A stretch of 64,000 nucleotides of DNA from Arachis hypogaea (taxonomy: Eukaryota > Streptophyta > Magnoliopsida > Fabales > Fabaceae), in NCBI RefSeq assembly GCF_003086295.3, contig NC_092051.1:10346810-10410809 (forward strand), given 5' to 3'. A program made the position numbers and the translations under genes. Positions 23,898 through 34,432 of this stretch are shown here, piece after piece (within the stretch, counting starts at the first letter, position 1; every line of letters begins with the position of its first letter). The notes under the pieces were generated by a model. The model saw only the letters and a program-made list of their open reading frames with translations. It was not told the DNA's origin and ran no database searches.

Positions 23898-24934
23898 AAG
23901 CAACTGAAAATCAAATAGGATAAAAAGAAGAGAATATACTATGGACTCCAAAATATCAATGAAACTTAGCTCCAATTAGATGAGCGGGACTAGTAGCTTT
24001 TTGCCTCCGAACAGTTTTGGCATCTCACTTTATCCTTTGAAGTTTAGAATGATTGGTATCTATAGGAACTCAGAATTTAGATAGTGTTATTGATTCTCCT
24101 AGTATATTATGTTGATTCTTGAACACAACTACTTTATGAGTCTTGGCCGTGGCCCAAAGAACTCTGTTTTCCAGTATTACCACCGGATACATACATGCCA
24201 CAGACACATAACTGGGTGAACCTTTTCAGATTGTGACTCAGCTTTGCTAGAGTCCCCAATTAGAGGTGTCCAAGGTTCTTAAGCACACTCTTTTTGCTTT
24301 GGATCACGACTTTAACCGCTCAGTCTCAAGTTTTCACTTGACACCTTCACGCCACAAGCACATGGTTAGGGACAGCTTGGTTTAGCCGCTTAGGCCAGGA
24401 TTCTATTCCTGTAGGCCCTCCTATCCACTGATGCTCAAAGCCTTGGATCCTTTTTATTTTTACCCTTGCCTTTTGGTTTAAAGGGCTATTGGCTTTTTCT
24501 GTTTGCTTTTTTTTTTTGAATTCACTGCTTTTTCTTGCTTCAAGAATCAATTTGATGATTTTTCAGATCCTCAATAACATTTCTCCTTTTCCATCATTCT
24601 TTCAAGAGCCAACAATTTTAACATTCATGAACAACAAATTCAAAAGACATATGCACTGTTCAAGCATGCATTCAGAAAATAAAAGTATTGCCACCACATC
24701 AAAATAATTAATCTGTTATAAAATTCAAAATTCATGCACTTCTTTTTCTTTTTCAATTAAGAACATTTTTCATTTAAGAAAGGTGATGGATTCATAGGAC
24801 ATTCATAACTTTAAGGCATAGACACTATGACACTAATGATCATGTAATAAAGACTCAAACAGAGATAAACATAAAGCATAAAAATTCGAAAAACAGAAAA
24901 TTAAAGAACAAGGAAATTAAAGAACGGGTCCACC

Positions 24935-26086
24935 TTAGTGATGGCGGCTTGTTCTTCCTCTTGAAGATCTTATGGAGTGCTTGAGCTCCTCAATGTCTCT
25001 TCCTTGCCTTTGTTGCTCCTCTCTCATGGTTCTTTGGTCTTCTCTAATTTAATGGAGGAGGATGGAATGTTCTTGGTGCTCCACCCTTAGTTGTCTCATG
25101 TTGGAACTTAATTCTCCTAGGGAGGTGTTAATTTGCTCCCAATAGTTTTGTGGAGGAAAATGCATCCCTTGAGGCATCTCAGGGATTTCATGATGAGGAA
25201 TTTTCTCATTTTTATGTCCATGAGTGGGATCTCTTGTTTGCTCCATCCTTTTCTTAGTGATGGGCTTGTCCTCATCAATGAGAATGTCTTCCTCTATGTC
25301 AATTCCAGCTGAATTACAGAGGTGACAAATGAGATGAGGGAAGGCTAACCTTGCCAAAGTAGAGGACTTGTCCGCCACCTTATAGAGTTCTTGGGATATA
25401 ACCTCATGAACTTCTATTTTCTCTCCAATCATGATGCTATGAATCATGATAGCCCGATCTATAATAGCTTTAGACCGGTTGCTAGTAGGAATAATTGAGC
25501 GTTGGATAAACTCCAACCATCCCCTGGCCACGGGTTTGAGGTCATGCCATCTTAGTTGAACCGGCTTCCCTCTTGAATCTCTCTTCCATTGAGCGCCCTC
25601 TTCACAAATGTCTACGATGACTTGGTCCAACCTTTGATCAAAGTTGACCCTTCTAGTATAGGGGTGTGCATCTCCTTGCATAATGGGCAAGTTGAATGCC
25701 AACCTTACATTCTCTGGACTAAAATCTAAGCATTTCCCCCGAACCATTGTAAGCCAATTCTTTGGGTCCGGATTCACACTTTGATCATGGTTCTTGGTGA
25801 TCCATGCATTGGCATAGAACTCTTGAACCCTTAAGATCCCGACTTGTTGAATGGGGTTGGTGAGAACTTCCCAACCTCTTCTTCGGATCTCATGTCGGAT
25901 CTCCGGATATTCACTCTTTTTGAGTTTGAAAGGGACCTCGGGGATCACCTTCTTCTTGGCCACAACTTCATAGAAGTGGTCTTCATGCACCCTTGAGATG
26001 AATCTCTCCATCTCCCATGACTCGGAGGTGGAAGCTTTTGCCTTTCCTTTCCTCTTTCTAGAGGTTTCTCCGGCCTTAGGTGCCAT
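24935..26086 (-). pseudogene. Athila-type third ORF (putative plant transposon protein domain)
   Basis: A 384-codon frame from ATG at 26086 to TAA at 24935-24937, interrupted by one in-frame TAA at about 25049. It starts Lys/Arg-rich (TSRKRKGKAKAS), a possible nuclear signal. A conserved block follows with VPEVPFKLKKSEYPEIRHEI and REFYANAWI-like (here QEFYANAWI). It ends in a coiled-coil-prone Gln/Glu/Arg-rich tail. This family is frequent in legume Athila-like elements and is often annotated as putative plant transposon protein. Its function is unknown. It takes the place where autonomous Athila elements have an env-like ORF. Confidence 0.7.
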
Positions 26087-26606
26087 AAATGGTTATGGAA
26101 AAATAAAAAGCAACACTTTTACCACACCAAACTTAGAAGGTTTGCTCGTCCTCGAGCAAAAGAAGAAAGAAAAGATTAGAAGAAGAAGAAAATGGAGGAG
26201 ATGGAGAAGTGGGAGTGATTCGGCCAAGGGGGAGAAATAGTGTGTATGATGTGTGAAAATGAGGGGGGTGAAGATGGGTTTATATAGGGGTGGAGAGAGG
26301 GGTAGGGTTTGGTCATGTATGGGTGGGTTTGGAAGGAAAAGTGGTTTGAATTTGGATGGTGAGGTAGGTGGGATTTTTGATAGAGGGATATGGATTGGTG
26401 AAGGGTTTATGGAGAAGAGGGTAGGATTTGATAGGTGAGGGGTTTTTGGGGAAGAGGTATTGAGGTGATTGGTGAATGGGTGAAGAAGAGAGAGAGAGAG
26501 ATGAGGTAGGTGGGGATCCTGTGGGGTCCACAGATCCTGAGGTGTCAAGGATAGCTCATTCCTGCACCAAGTGGCGTGCAAAATGCCCCTTTCTGCCAAT
26601 CCTGAC

Positions 26607-26774
26607 ATTAAACGCCAGGCTGCTGCCCATTTCTGGCATTGAACGCCAGCTTCTTGCCCTTTTCTGGCGTTAAACGCCAGTCTGGTGCCCCTTTCTGGTA
26701 TTAAACGCCCAGAATGGTGCCAGACTGGGCGTTTAACGCCCATTCTGCTACCCTCACTGGCATTTAAATGCCAG
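26607..26774. repeat. Palindrome array A, 31-bp period
   Basis: Six palindromic cores related to GGCGTTTAACGCC begin at 26607, 26638, 26669, 26700, 26731 and 26762, an exact 31-bp spacing. One is a perfect 17-mer (CTGGCGTTAAACGCCAG, 26664-26680). Spacers differ, but each is bounded by GCCAG...CTGGC-type inverted ends, so every spacer can also fold. It lies between the gag-protease region and the third ORF. The first assembly copy is at 15944-16111. Confidence 0.9.
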
Positions 26775-26969
26775 TAAGTTTCTCCTCCAGGGTGTGCTGT
26801 TTTTCATTCTGTTTTTGCTTTTTCAATTATTTTTGTGACTTCACATGATCATCAACCTATAGAAAACATGAAATAATAATGGAAAATAAATAGATATAAT
26901 AAAATTGGGTTGCCTCCCAACAAACGCTTTTTTAATGTCAGTAGCTTGACAGTGGGCTCTCATGGAGCC

Positions 26970-29315
26970 TCACAGATGTTCAGAGCAATGTTGGAACCTC
27001 CCAACACCAAACTTAGAGTTTGAATGTGGGGGTTCAACACCAAACTTAAAGTTTGGTTGTGGCCTCCCAACACCAAACTTAGAGTTTAACTGTGGGGGCT
27101 CTGTTTGACTCTGTATTGAGAGAAGCTCTTTATGCTTCCTTTCCATGGTTACAGAGGGATATCCTTGAGCTTTAAACACAAGGGAGTCCTTACTCACTTG
27201 AATGATCAATTCTCCTCTGTCAACATCAATCACAGCCTTTACTGTGGTTAGGAAGGGTCTGCCAAGGATGATGGATTCATCCATACACTTTCCAGTCTCT
27301 AGGATTATGAAATCAGCAGGGATGTAGTGGTCTTCAACCTTTACCAAGACATCCTCTACAAGTCCATAAGCCTGTTTCCTTGAATTGTCTGCCATCTCTA
27401 GTGAGATTCTTGCAGCTTGTACCTCAAGGATCCCTAGCTTCTCCATTACAGAGAGAGGCATGAGGTTTATACTTGACCCTAGGTCACACAGGGCCTTCTC
27501 AAAGGTCATGGTGCCTATGGTACAAGGTATTGAGAACTTCCCAGGATCCTGTCTCTTTTGAGGTAATCTCTGCCTAGTCAAGTCATCCAGTTCTTTGGTG
27601 AGCAAAGGAGGTTCATCTTCCCAAGTCTCATTACCAAATAACTTGTCATTTAGCTTCATGATTGCTCCAAGGTACTTAGCAACTTGCTCTTCAGTAACAT
27701 CTTCATCCTCTTCAGAGGAAGAATACTCATCAGAGCTCATGAATGGCAGAAGTAAATCCAATGGAATCTCTATGGTCTCAGTGTGAGCCTCAGATTCCCA
27801 GGGTTCTTACTGAGGGAACTCCTTGGAGGCCAGTGGACGTCCATTGAGGTCTTCCTCAGTGGTGATCACTGTCTCTTCCTCCTCTCCAAGTTCGGTCGTG
27901 TGGGTCATGTTGATGGCCTTACACTCTCCTTTTGGATTCTCTTCTGTATTGCTTGGAAGAGTACTAGGAGGGAGTTCAGTAATTTTCTTGCTCAGCTGAC
28001 CCACTTGTGCCTCCAAATTTCTAATGGAGGATCTTGTTTCAATCATGAAACTTTGAGTGGTTTTAATTAGATCAGAGACTATGGTTGCTAAGTCAGAGTG
28101 GCTCTGCTTAGAACTCTCTGTCTGCTGCTGAGAAGATGATGGAAAAGGCTTACTATTGCTAACCCTGTTTCTTCCACCATTATTGTTGTTGAAGCCTTGT
28201 TGAGGCCTCTGTTGGTCCTTCCATGAAAGATTTGGATGATTTCTCTATGAAGGATTATAGGTATTTCCATAGGATTCTCCCATGTAATTTACCTCTTCCA
28301 TTGATGGGTTCTCAGGATCATAAGCTTCTTCTTCAGATGAAGCGTCCTTAGTACTGCCTGGTGCAGCTTGCATTCCAGATAGACTTTGAGAAATCATATT
28401 GACTTGCTGAGTCAATATTTTGTGCTGAGCCAATATGGCATTCAGAGTATCAATCTCAAGAACTCCTTTCTTCTGATTTTTCCCATTATTCATAGGATTC
28501 CTTTCAGAAGTGTACATGAATTGGTTATTTGCAACCATTTCAATGAGTTCCTGAGCTTCTGCAGGCGTCTTCTTCAGATGAAAAGATCCTCCAGCAGAGC
28601 TGTCCAATGACATCTTGGACAGTTTAGACAGACCATCATAGAAGATACCTATGATGCTCCATTCTGAAAGCATGTTAGAAGGACACATTCTGATCAATTG
28701 TTTGTATCTTTCCCAAGCTTCATAGAGGGATTCACCTTCCTTCTGTCTAAAGGTTTGGACTTCCACTCTAAGCTTGCTCAATTTTTGAGGTGGAAAGAAT
28801 TTTGCCAAGAAGGCATTGACTAGCTTTTCCCAAGAGTTCAGGCTTTCCTTAGGTTGTGAGTCCAACCATATCCTAGCTCTGTCTCTTACAGCAAAAGGGA
28901 ATAGCATAAGTCTGTAGACCTCAGGGTCAACCCCATTGGTCTTGACAGTGTCACAGATTTGCAAGAATTCAGCTAAGAACTGATGAGGATCTTCCAATGG
29001 AAGTCCATGAAACTTGTAATTTTGTTGCATCAGAGAAACTAATTGAGGCTTAAGCTCAAAGTTGTTTACTCCAATGGCAGGGATAGATATGCTTCTCCCA
29101 TAGAAGTCGGGAGTAGGTGCAGTAAAGTCACCAAGCACCTTCCTTGCATTGTTGGCATTGTTGTTGTTTTCGGCTGCTATATCTTCTTGTTTAAAGATTT
29201 CTGTCAGGTCCTCTCCAGAGAGTTGTGCTTTTTCTTCTCTTAGCTTTCGCTTCAAGGTCCTTTCAGGTTTAGGATTAGCCTCAACAACAATGCTTTTGTC
29301 TTTGCTCCTGCTCAT
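26970..29315 (-). pseudogene. gag-protease polyprotein of the Athila-type element
   Basis: One 782-codon frame from ATG at 29315 to a stop at 26970, broken by only two in-frame nonsense codons (TAG at about 28245, TAA at about 27807). The N-terminal part (28245-29315) is an Athila gag with the retrotransposon-gag core (RARIWLDSQP, later FRQKEGESLYEAWERYK). A Gln/Asn-rich linker follows, then an aspartic protease with DLGSSINLMP (about 27470), the Athila form of the D-S/T-G active site. The C-terminus carries a threefold KFGVG-containing repeat. Gag would form particles and the protease would process them. The same stops occur in the first copy (16314-17390), so they are real for this locus. 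Confidence 0.85.
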
Positions 29316-29499
29316 ATGAAAGAGAAGAGAACAAGAAAGTATGGAATCCTCTATGTCATAGTATAGAGATTCCTTGAGGTGTCAGAGGAAAAGAAGAATA
29401 GAAGGAGGAGGTAGAAAGAGAAGAATTCGAACTTATCAAGAGAGATAGAGTTCGAATTGTTGATAGTGGAGGAGTGTTAGTCCTTAAATAGAAGGATGT

Positions 29500-29960
29500 G
29501 AAAAGAGGGGAAGAATTTTCGAAAATAAAGTAAAAGATTTTGAAATAATTAAAAGAAATTTTGAAAATTTGATTGATGATTTTCGAAAATTAGAGTTGGG
29601 AAAGAAATTAAGTGATTTTTGAAAAAGATTTTTGAAATTAGAAATAAAAAAGATATGATTGAAAATTAATTTTGAAAAAGATGTGATTAAGAAGATATGA
29701 TTGAAAAGGTATGATTGAAAAGATATGGTTGAAAAACAATTTAAAAAGATTTGATTTTTTTTAAAATTAATGACTTGGCTAACAAGTAATTTAAAAGATA
29801 TGATTCAGATATTAAACCTTTCTTAACAAAAAAGCAGCATACTTGAAATTCTTGAATCAAATCATTAATTGTTAGCAAGTATTTTTGAAATTGATTTTGA
29901 AAAGATATGATTGAAAAGATATGATTGAAAAGATATGATTTGAAAAAAATTTTATTTTGA
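29500..29960 (-). repeat. Low-complexity leader with GATATGATTGAAAA repeats
   Basis: The leader between the 5' LTR and gag contains many copies of AGATATGATTGAAA-like words and TTTCGAAAAT blocks, non-coding on both strands. It matches the position of a retrotransposon 5' leader. No coding potential is seen in 29320-30015. Confidence 0.6.
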
Positions 29961-30024
29961 AAAATTATGAAAACTTAAAAAAAATGAATTAAAAACAAAA
30001 TCTTCCCTCTTGTGTCATCCTGGC

Positions 30025-30168
30025 GTTAAACGCCCAGAATGGTATCCATTCTGGCGTTTAACGCCCAAAACACTACCTTTTTGGGCGTTTAACGCCCAAA
30101 GCCAGGTACCCTGGCTGGCATTTAAACGCCAGTTTTCCTTCCTCACTGGGCGTTTTGAACGCCCAGCT
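30025..30168. repeat. Palindrome array B
   Basis: Five palindromic cores of the GGCGTTTAACGCC type begin at 30025, 30056, 30087, 30120 and about 30152 (spacing 31, 31, 33, 32). The spacers are themselves hairpins: CCAGAATGG/CCATTCTGG around TAT in the first and GCCAGG/CCTGGC around TAC in the third. It lies in the leader between the primer-binding site and gag. Confidence 0.9.
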
Positions 30169-30895
30169 TTTTCTGTGTAATTCCTCTGATGCATGTTCTG
30201 AGTCTTCAATTCTCTGTATTATTGACTTGAAAAGACACAATTTTGAAAAATTTTTGAATTTTTTTAATGATGAGAAATAATAAAAATGCAACTAAGATCA
30301 ATTTAAACAATGCATGCAAGACACCAAACTTAGAAGTTTGTATACTAAGGACTATAATAATTTAAAGATGCATGTAGGAAACAACTAAACACACAAAACA
30401 AGAGAATTTAAAGATCAGAGTAAGGAAATCATCAAGAACATCTTGAAGATCAATGAAGAACATAATGCATGTAATTTTCGAAAATTATAAGAATAAAAAC
30501 ATGCAATTGATACCAAACTTAAAATTAGACACTAGACTCAAACAAGAAACATAAAATATTTTTGATTTTATGATTTTAAAATTTTTTTTGTGCTTTTTTC
30601 GAAAGTTATATGGAAAAGAAAAATAAAGGGTTCAAAATTCTTAATGAGAATTCCAAGAATCATGCAATGCTAGTCTAAAGCTGCAGTCTAAAAAGATTAG
30701 ACATGGCTAGCCAAGCTTCAGCAGGACATTACATTCAAGAGCTAAATTGATGAGAATCAATCAGCCTTTGTGATGATAAAAACATCACCTGAAACTCTAG
30801 AATTCATTCTTAAGAACTATGAAGAATAAAATAAAATAAAATTACCTAATATAAGCAACAAGATGAACCGTCAGTTGTCCAAACTCGAACAATCT

Positions 30896-30910
30896 CCGGC
30901 AACGGCGCCA
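30896..30910 (-). promoter_or_regulatory. Primer-binding site of the Athila-type element
   Basis: On the minus strand TGGCGCCGTTGCCGG lies 6 bases inside the 5' LTR. This is the sequence usually found in Athila-class elements, reported as complementary to a tRNA-Asp 3' end (from memory). Confidence 0.75.
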
Positions 30911-30916
30911 AAAACT

Positions 30917-32561
30917 TGGTGCACGAAATTGTGATCATCAATGGCGCCATAAACATGGTACGCACAATTGTAATCTCAACTATTTATCACAACTTCGCAC
31001 AACTAACCAGCAAGTGCACTGGGTCGTCCAAGTAATAAACCTTACGCGAGTAAGGGTCGATCCCACGGAGATTGTCGGTATGAAGCAAGCTATGGTCATC
31101 TTGTAAATCTTAGTCAGGCGGATTCAAATGATCATGGAGGATTAATGATTAAAAGATAAATAAGACATAAAATAAAGATAGAGATACTTATGTAATTCAT
31201 TGGTGAGAATTTCAGATAAGCGTATGGAGATGCTTTGTCCCTTCTGTCTCTCTGCTTTCCTACTGTCTTCATCCAATCCTTCTTACTCCTTTCCATGGCA
31301 AGCTGTATGTTGGGCATCACCGTTGTCAATGGCTACATCCTGTCCTCTCAGTAAAAATGTTCTACGTGCTCTTTCACAGCACGACTAATCATCTGTCGGT
31401 TCTCGATCATGTTGGAATAGGATCCATTGATCCTTTTGCGTCTGTCACTATGCCCAACACTTGCGAGTTTGAAGCTCGTCACAGTCATTCAATCCCTGAA
31501 TCCTACTCGGAATACCACAGACAAGGTTTAGACTTTCCGGATTCTCAAGAATGGCCACCAATGGATTCTAGCTTATACCACGAAGATTCTGATTAAGGAA
31601 TCCAAGAGATACACACTCAATTGAAGGTAGAACAGAGGTGGTTGTCAGGCACACGTTCATAGGTGAGAATGATGATGAGTGTCACAGATCATCACATTCA
31701 TTATTTTGAAGAACAAGTGATATCTTAGAGAAGAAGTAGGCGTGAATTGAATAGAAGAACAATAGTAGTTGCATTAATTCATGAGGAACAGCAGAGCTCC
31801 ACACCTTAATCTATGGTGTGTAGAAACTCCACCGTTGAAAATACATAAGAACAAGGTTTAGGTATGGCCGTGAGACCAGCCCCCAAAATGTGATCTAAGA
31901 TAGCATAAGACTACTCGAAGATGATCCGAAGATGAAAATACAATAGCAAAAGGTTCTATTTATAGCGAACTAGTAGCCTAGGGTTTACAGAAATGAGTAA
32001 ATGACGTAAAAATCCACTTCCGGGCCCACTTGGTGTGTGCTTGGGCTGATCATTGAAGCTTTCATGTGTAGAGACTTTTCTTGGAGTTAAACGCCAGATT
32101 TTGTGCCAGTTTGGGCGTTTAACTCTAGCTTTTGTGCCAGTTCTGGCGTTAAACGCCAGAATTCTTGAGCTGACTTGAAACGCCTGTTTGGGCCATCAAA
32201 TCTCAGGCAAAGTATGGACTATTATATATTGCTGGAAAGCCCAGGATGTCTACTTTTCAACGCAATTGATAGAGCGCCAATTAGGCTTCTGTAGCTCCAG
32301 AAAATCCACTTCGAGTACAGGGAGGTCAGAATCCAACAGCATCTGCAGTCCTTTTTCAGCCTCTGAATCAGATTTTTGCTCAGGTCCCTCAATTTCAGCC
32401 AGAAAATATCTGAAATCACAAAAAAATACACAAACTCATAGTAAAGTCCAAAAAAGTGAATTTTAAATAAAAACCAATAAAAATATAATAAAAATTAACT
32501 AAAACATACTAAAAACATACTAAAAACAATGCCAAAAAGCGTATAAATTATCCGCTCATCA
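30917..32561 (-). repeat. 5' LTR of the Athila-type element
   Basis: 1,645 bp with TG...CA ends, followed by GTCAT. The TATA box is at 31956-31965 (CTATAAATAG on the minus strand). The U5 hairpin is at 31040-31055 and the palindrome cores at 32086, 32117 and 32148. Transcription would run leftward from about 31925 into the leader. Confidence 0.92.
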
Positions 32562-32566
32562 GTCAT

Positions 32567-32981
32567 CCTAATACCTGACGCAATGGTTGGCTTGTTCGGA
32601 TTATGACTTGATTATTTTGAAAATAATGTCTACCACCGAGCCATTGTTATCAATCCAAATGCCAATTTTTCTATTGCAGGATATCTTGTTTTTGCACCTT
32701 GCAATACTTTGCTTATGAAATATACTGCGTGTTGTTCTTTATCAATTTCTGTGACAAGTATAGAACTAATTGCATCAAGAAAAATTGACAAATATAGATA
32801 AAGTGTCCTACCTTGTTGTGGTTTTCGAAGTATGGGCGGTGAGCTAAGTAGATTCTTAAATTTGATGAATGCCTATTCACACTCATTTGTCCATTTGAAC
32901 TCTCTATCTTTTCTTAGGATATGGAAAAAATGTGACAATTTTGCTACGACTGCAGGTAGAAATCGTGACAATGCTGCTATG
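32567..32981 (-). pseudogene. Tat-type element, RNase H segment following RT
   Basis: The minus-strand reading gives the RT-linked RNase H segment (for example LLSSPPILRKPQQGRTLYLY and EKLAFGLI), interrupted by stops. It is bounded on the left by the Athila target duplication and on the right by the target duplication of the solo LTR (CTATG, 32977-32981). It joins the RT domain at 34433 once the solo LTR is removed. Confidence 0.75.
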
Positions 32982-34427
32982 TGGTGCGAAATTTACAACC
33001 ACAAACTAACCGGCAAGTGCATCGGGTCGTACCAAGTAATACCTCAGGTGAGTGAGGGTCGATCCCACGAGGATTATGGATTAAGCAACAATGGTTAATT
33101 AATTTACTTAGTTAGACAAATAGAAAATGGTGTTTGAGAGTTCAAAGAGCATTAAACAATAAATTCAGAAAATTAGAAGACAGGCACGTAGATAAGTTGG
33201 AAACAAAATATGGAGAAAGCAGTTAAGGCTTCAGAGTTATCTATTTTCTGGATTGACTTTTCTTATTGATTTATTTTAATCATGCAAGATTTAATTCCTG
33301 GCAAACTATATGTGACTAGACCCTAATTCCTTAGACCTTTCTAATCTCCTCTAACTCTCATCAACCGCCAATTCCTTGGTCAATTAATTCCAATTAGGGG
33401 GTGAAATTTAATTCTAGTTATTATGCCACAAAAATTCTAATTATCCAAATATAAGAGGATTATATGTCACGTATCCTATTAAATACAGACAATTAAAAAT
33501 TCAGGAGAATATGTTTTCAAGCTGTTGTTCAAGTAAAGAGCTTTTCCAAGTTATACAAGAATTCAATTAGAAAGAGGGTCATACTTCCGTTCCACCCAAT
33601 TTTATAAAATAGAGAACAAAAACAATTCTTGAATTATAAATCAGTACATGAATTAAAATAGAAAAAGCAATAAAATCAATCCATACAATAGACAGAGCTC
33701 CTAACCTTAACAGTGGAGGTTTAGTTGCTCATGGAAAAGAGTGAAAACTATGATTCTGGTGAATTATAAATTGGGCTGAGGTGGAATGATCCCCAGAAGA
33801 AAAGTTTCTTTCCTCTTTTATATCTAATCCTAATTAGTTTAAAACTAAATAATATCTTTTCCTAATTTTAAAATAAAAAAAATTAAAATTTAAATCAGAA
33901 TTAATTATAGCAATCAGCGTTTTCTGCATTTTCTGCACGTGGTGCATGTCACACGTACGCGTCAGTCACGCGTACACGTCGATGGTCTTCTTCGGGTGTC
34001 ACGCGTACGCGTCAGATACGCACACGCGTCGTTCCTCACTGGTTAGCTCCTTGGTTTCTTGTGTTCCTTGTATTTATGCAAGACACAACAACAGTGTGTT
34101 TGGAGAAGAAGTATAAACTATTATACATCGTTGGAAAGCTCTAGAAGTTAGCTTTCCAACGCCACTAGAATCATGTCCATTGGACCTATGTAGCTCGAGT
34201 TATTTAGGTTTGAGTGCAGAGAGGTCAGGGTTGACAGCATCATTCGCCTTCTTCTCTTTTTCTGCGAATACTCAATCAAATCCAGTCAAATGCTACCTAA
34301 AATAAACAGAACTGTACACAACTCAAAGTAGCATCCATAGTGGCTAAAAGATAATTAATTCTTGATTAAACTCAACAATTTAAATGCAAATTCACTAGGA
34401 AAAGATAGAAAAGATGCTCACGCATCA
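32982..34427 (-). mobile_element. Solo LTR (1,446 bp) with 5-bp target duplication
   Basis: Starts TGGTGCGAAATTTACAACC and ends GATGCTCACGCATCA, with CTATG at 32977-32981 and 34428-34432. There is no internal coding. Near its left end it shares with the Athila-type LTR the conserved U5 module (GGGTCG, AAGTAATA, GGGTCGATCCCACG; hairpin 33043-33058), and further in the GTTGGAAAGCT hairpin (about 34129-34161) and a CG-rich palindromic block (33952-34032). It is therefore a related but distinct LTR family. Orientation is assigned from that similarity. Solo LTRs arise by recombination between the two LTRs of a full element. Confidence 0.9.
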
Positions 34428-34432
34428 CTATG

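Larger units (their letters stand above)
22223..32561 (-). mobile_element. Non-autonomous Athila-type Ty3/gypsy element, complete with both LTRs
   Basis: A 10.3-kb element in minus orientation. The 5' LTR is at 30917-32561 and the 3' LTR at 22223-23866, with target duplication GTCAT at 22218-22222 and 32562-32566. The order is LTR, primer-binding site, gag-protease, a further ORF of the Putative-plant-transposon type, LTR. No reverse transcriptase, RNase H or integrase is present, so it must borrow them. Arachis is known to carry such non-autonomous partners of gypsy elements. The LTRs differ by roughly 4 percent by eye, suggesting an insertion on the order of one to a few million years ago. 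It sits inside the Tat element between its two RNase H domains. Confidence 0.9.

Noticed and set aside
26093..26743. 216-codon minus-strand frame upstream of the third ORF
   Set aside because: It runs through the palindrome array and a GA-rich block, has no recognisable domain, and breaks apart in the other assembly copy (two overlapping frames there). Probably non-coding.
26607..26774. True CRISPR array
   Set aside because: Regular short palindromes with variable spacers resemble one, but the host is a plant nuclear genome, there are no cas genes, and repeats and spacers are only about 13-17 bp each and degenerate.
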